From assembly GCA_035771175.1 (NCBI GenBank), contig CM069592.1, forward strand, positions 40,068,198 through 40,132,197: a stretch of DNA of 64,000 nt. The letters run 5' to 3'. The notes below the pieces were generated by a model that worked only from the letters and a program-made list of their open reading frames with translations, did not search any database and was not told the DNA's origin. A program made the position numbers and the translations under genes. This DNA comes from Paratinospora sagittata (Eukaryota; Streptophyta; Magnoliopsida; Ranunculales; Menispermaceae). How positions within the stretch are numbered: the stretch's first letter is position 1; each line of letters opens with the position of its first letter. Shown here piece by piece: positions 63,487 through 64,000 of this stretch.

Positions 63487-63954
63487 GGGGTGTCAATAAA
63501 TTGGTTTAAATCGTGAAACCGAACCGAATCGGTGTGATTGGTTTGATTTAGTTAGATTCTTAATAAGTTCGATTTAGGTTAAGTTTGGAAAAAATATAAC
63601 TAATAAGTTTAGTTTAGGTTGTGGTTTAAAGCTTTGAAAACTCATCTAAAACAAACTTATTCTAAAAGTAAAACTATTAATATTTATTTTTAATGTCTAT
63701 AATTCTTTTATGGTATAAAAATTCTCATAAAAAATTATATAATCATCTTATATAGTAAAGATTGTTTCTAATTTTTTTAAATACAATTTTATATACATAC
63801 ATATATAATTGATTATTATTTATTTTTAATGTCTATAATTATTTTTGAAATAAACCGATCAAGATAAACCAAATCGAACCCGATCATGTTTGGTTGGAAT
63901 AGGTTTGAGGATTAAACCGACCTAAATCAAACCATCGATTGTCGCAACCCCCTC
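63486..63954. mobile_element. AACCG-rich element with GGGGT-type inverted ends
   Basis: Starts AGGGGTGTCAATAAATTGG and ends ATTGTCGCAACCCCCT, so the ends are imperfect inverted repeats. Inside, AAACCGAACCGAATCGG and AAACCAAATCGAACCCG clusters flank an AT-rich core. It looks related in kind to the repeats at 7100-7755 and 31830-32095. Confidence 0.5.
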
Positions 63955-64000
63955 TGTAAGGTGACAATTATGACCGACACAGAATACCATATACATTATA

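Larger units (their letters stand above)
62149..64000. other. 3' spacer after the acyltransferase gene
   Basis: The first 200-300 bp are probably 3'UTR. The rest is AT-rich spacer. A segment at 62900-63200 is less AT-biased and may be an old element remnant (open on minus for 65 codons, not recognised). No gene supported. Confidence 0.6.

Overview
The window is nuclear DNA from a flowering plant, most likely a eudicot. Genes are intron-rich with GT/GC-AG splicing, spacers are very AT-rich with long (TA)n runs, and the proteins are plant-specific families: a thylakoid cyclophilin, ACR-type ACT-repeat protein, DYW-class PPR proteins, an EXA1-type GYF protein, ARP2, a plant BAG protein and a suberin feruloyl transferase. 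I cannot name the species.

Layout. 1-2718 (minus): 5' part of a CYP20-2/PnsL5-like cyclophilin that runs off the left edge, with a ~179-bp tandem repeat in intron 1. 2860-9600: AT-rich spacer with MITE-like sequence, one unexplained exon-like segment, and an AACCG-rich repeat split by a 5'-truncated SINE. 9771-12172 (plus): seven-exon ACR gene with one GC-AG intron. 13238-15022 (plus): broken PPR-DYW pseudogene, tail to tail with an intact PPR-DYW gene at 15304-17379 (minus). 18193-31255 (minus): ten-exon EXA1-like GYF-domain gene with repeats and a SINE in its introns.

31256-39470 is a rearranged duplication zone. It holds an inverted copy of the EXA1 5'UTR, then two long direct repeats (about 2.3 and 1.6 kb). 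These enclose a second copy of EXA1 exon 3 (minus) joined head-to-head to copies of exons 4-6 (plus). The copied pieces carry introns and are nearly identical to the parent, so they arose recently and by a DNA-level route. In one direction this locus would give antisense to EXA1 exon 3, in the other antisense to exons 4-6.

39803-45391 (plus): complete 15-exon ARP2 gene (389 aa) with another GC-AG intron and a perfect 171-bp tandem duplication in intron 10. 46106-47422 (minus): single-exon IQ/BAG-domain cochaperone. 47835-54297: a 6.46-kb Mutator-like element with inverted ends, a 9-bp target duplication, a decayed FAR1/MULE transposase fused to an OTU-like protease domain, and a decayed plant-mobile-domain gene on the other strand. 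54300-60600: repeat-rich spacer. 60615-62148 (plus): two-exon BAHD acyltransferase of the suberin feruloyl transferase (ASFT/HHT1) type. 62150-64000: spacer ending in another AACCG-rich repeat.

The genes are unrelated housekeeping or developmental loci, not a cluster. The unusual biology lies in the EXA1 duplication zone and the cargo-bearing MULE. Exon coordinates were read by eye from splice consensus and protein-family continuity.
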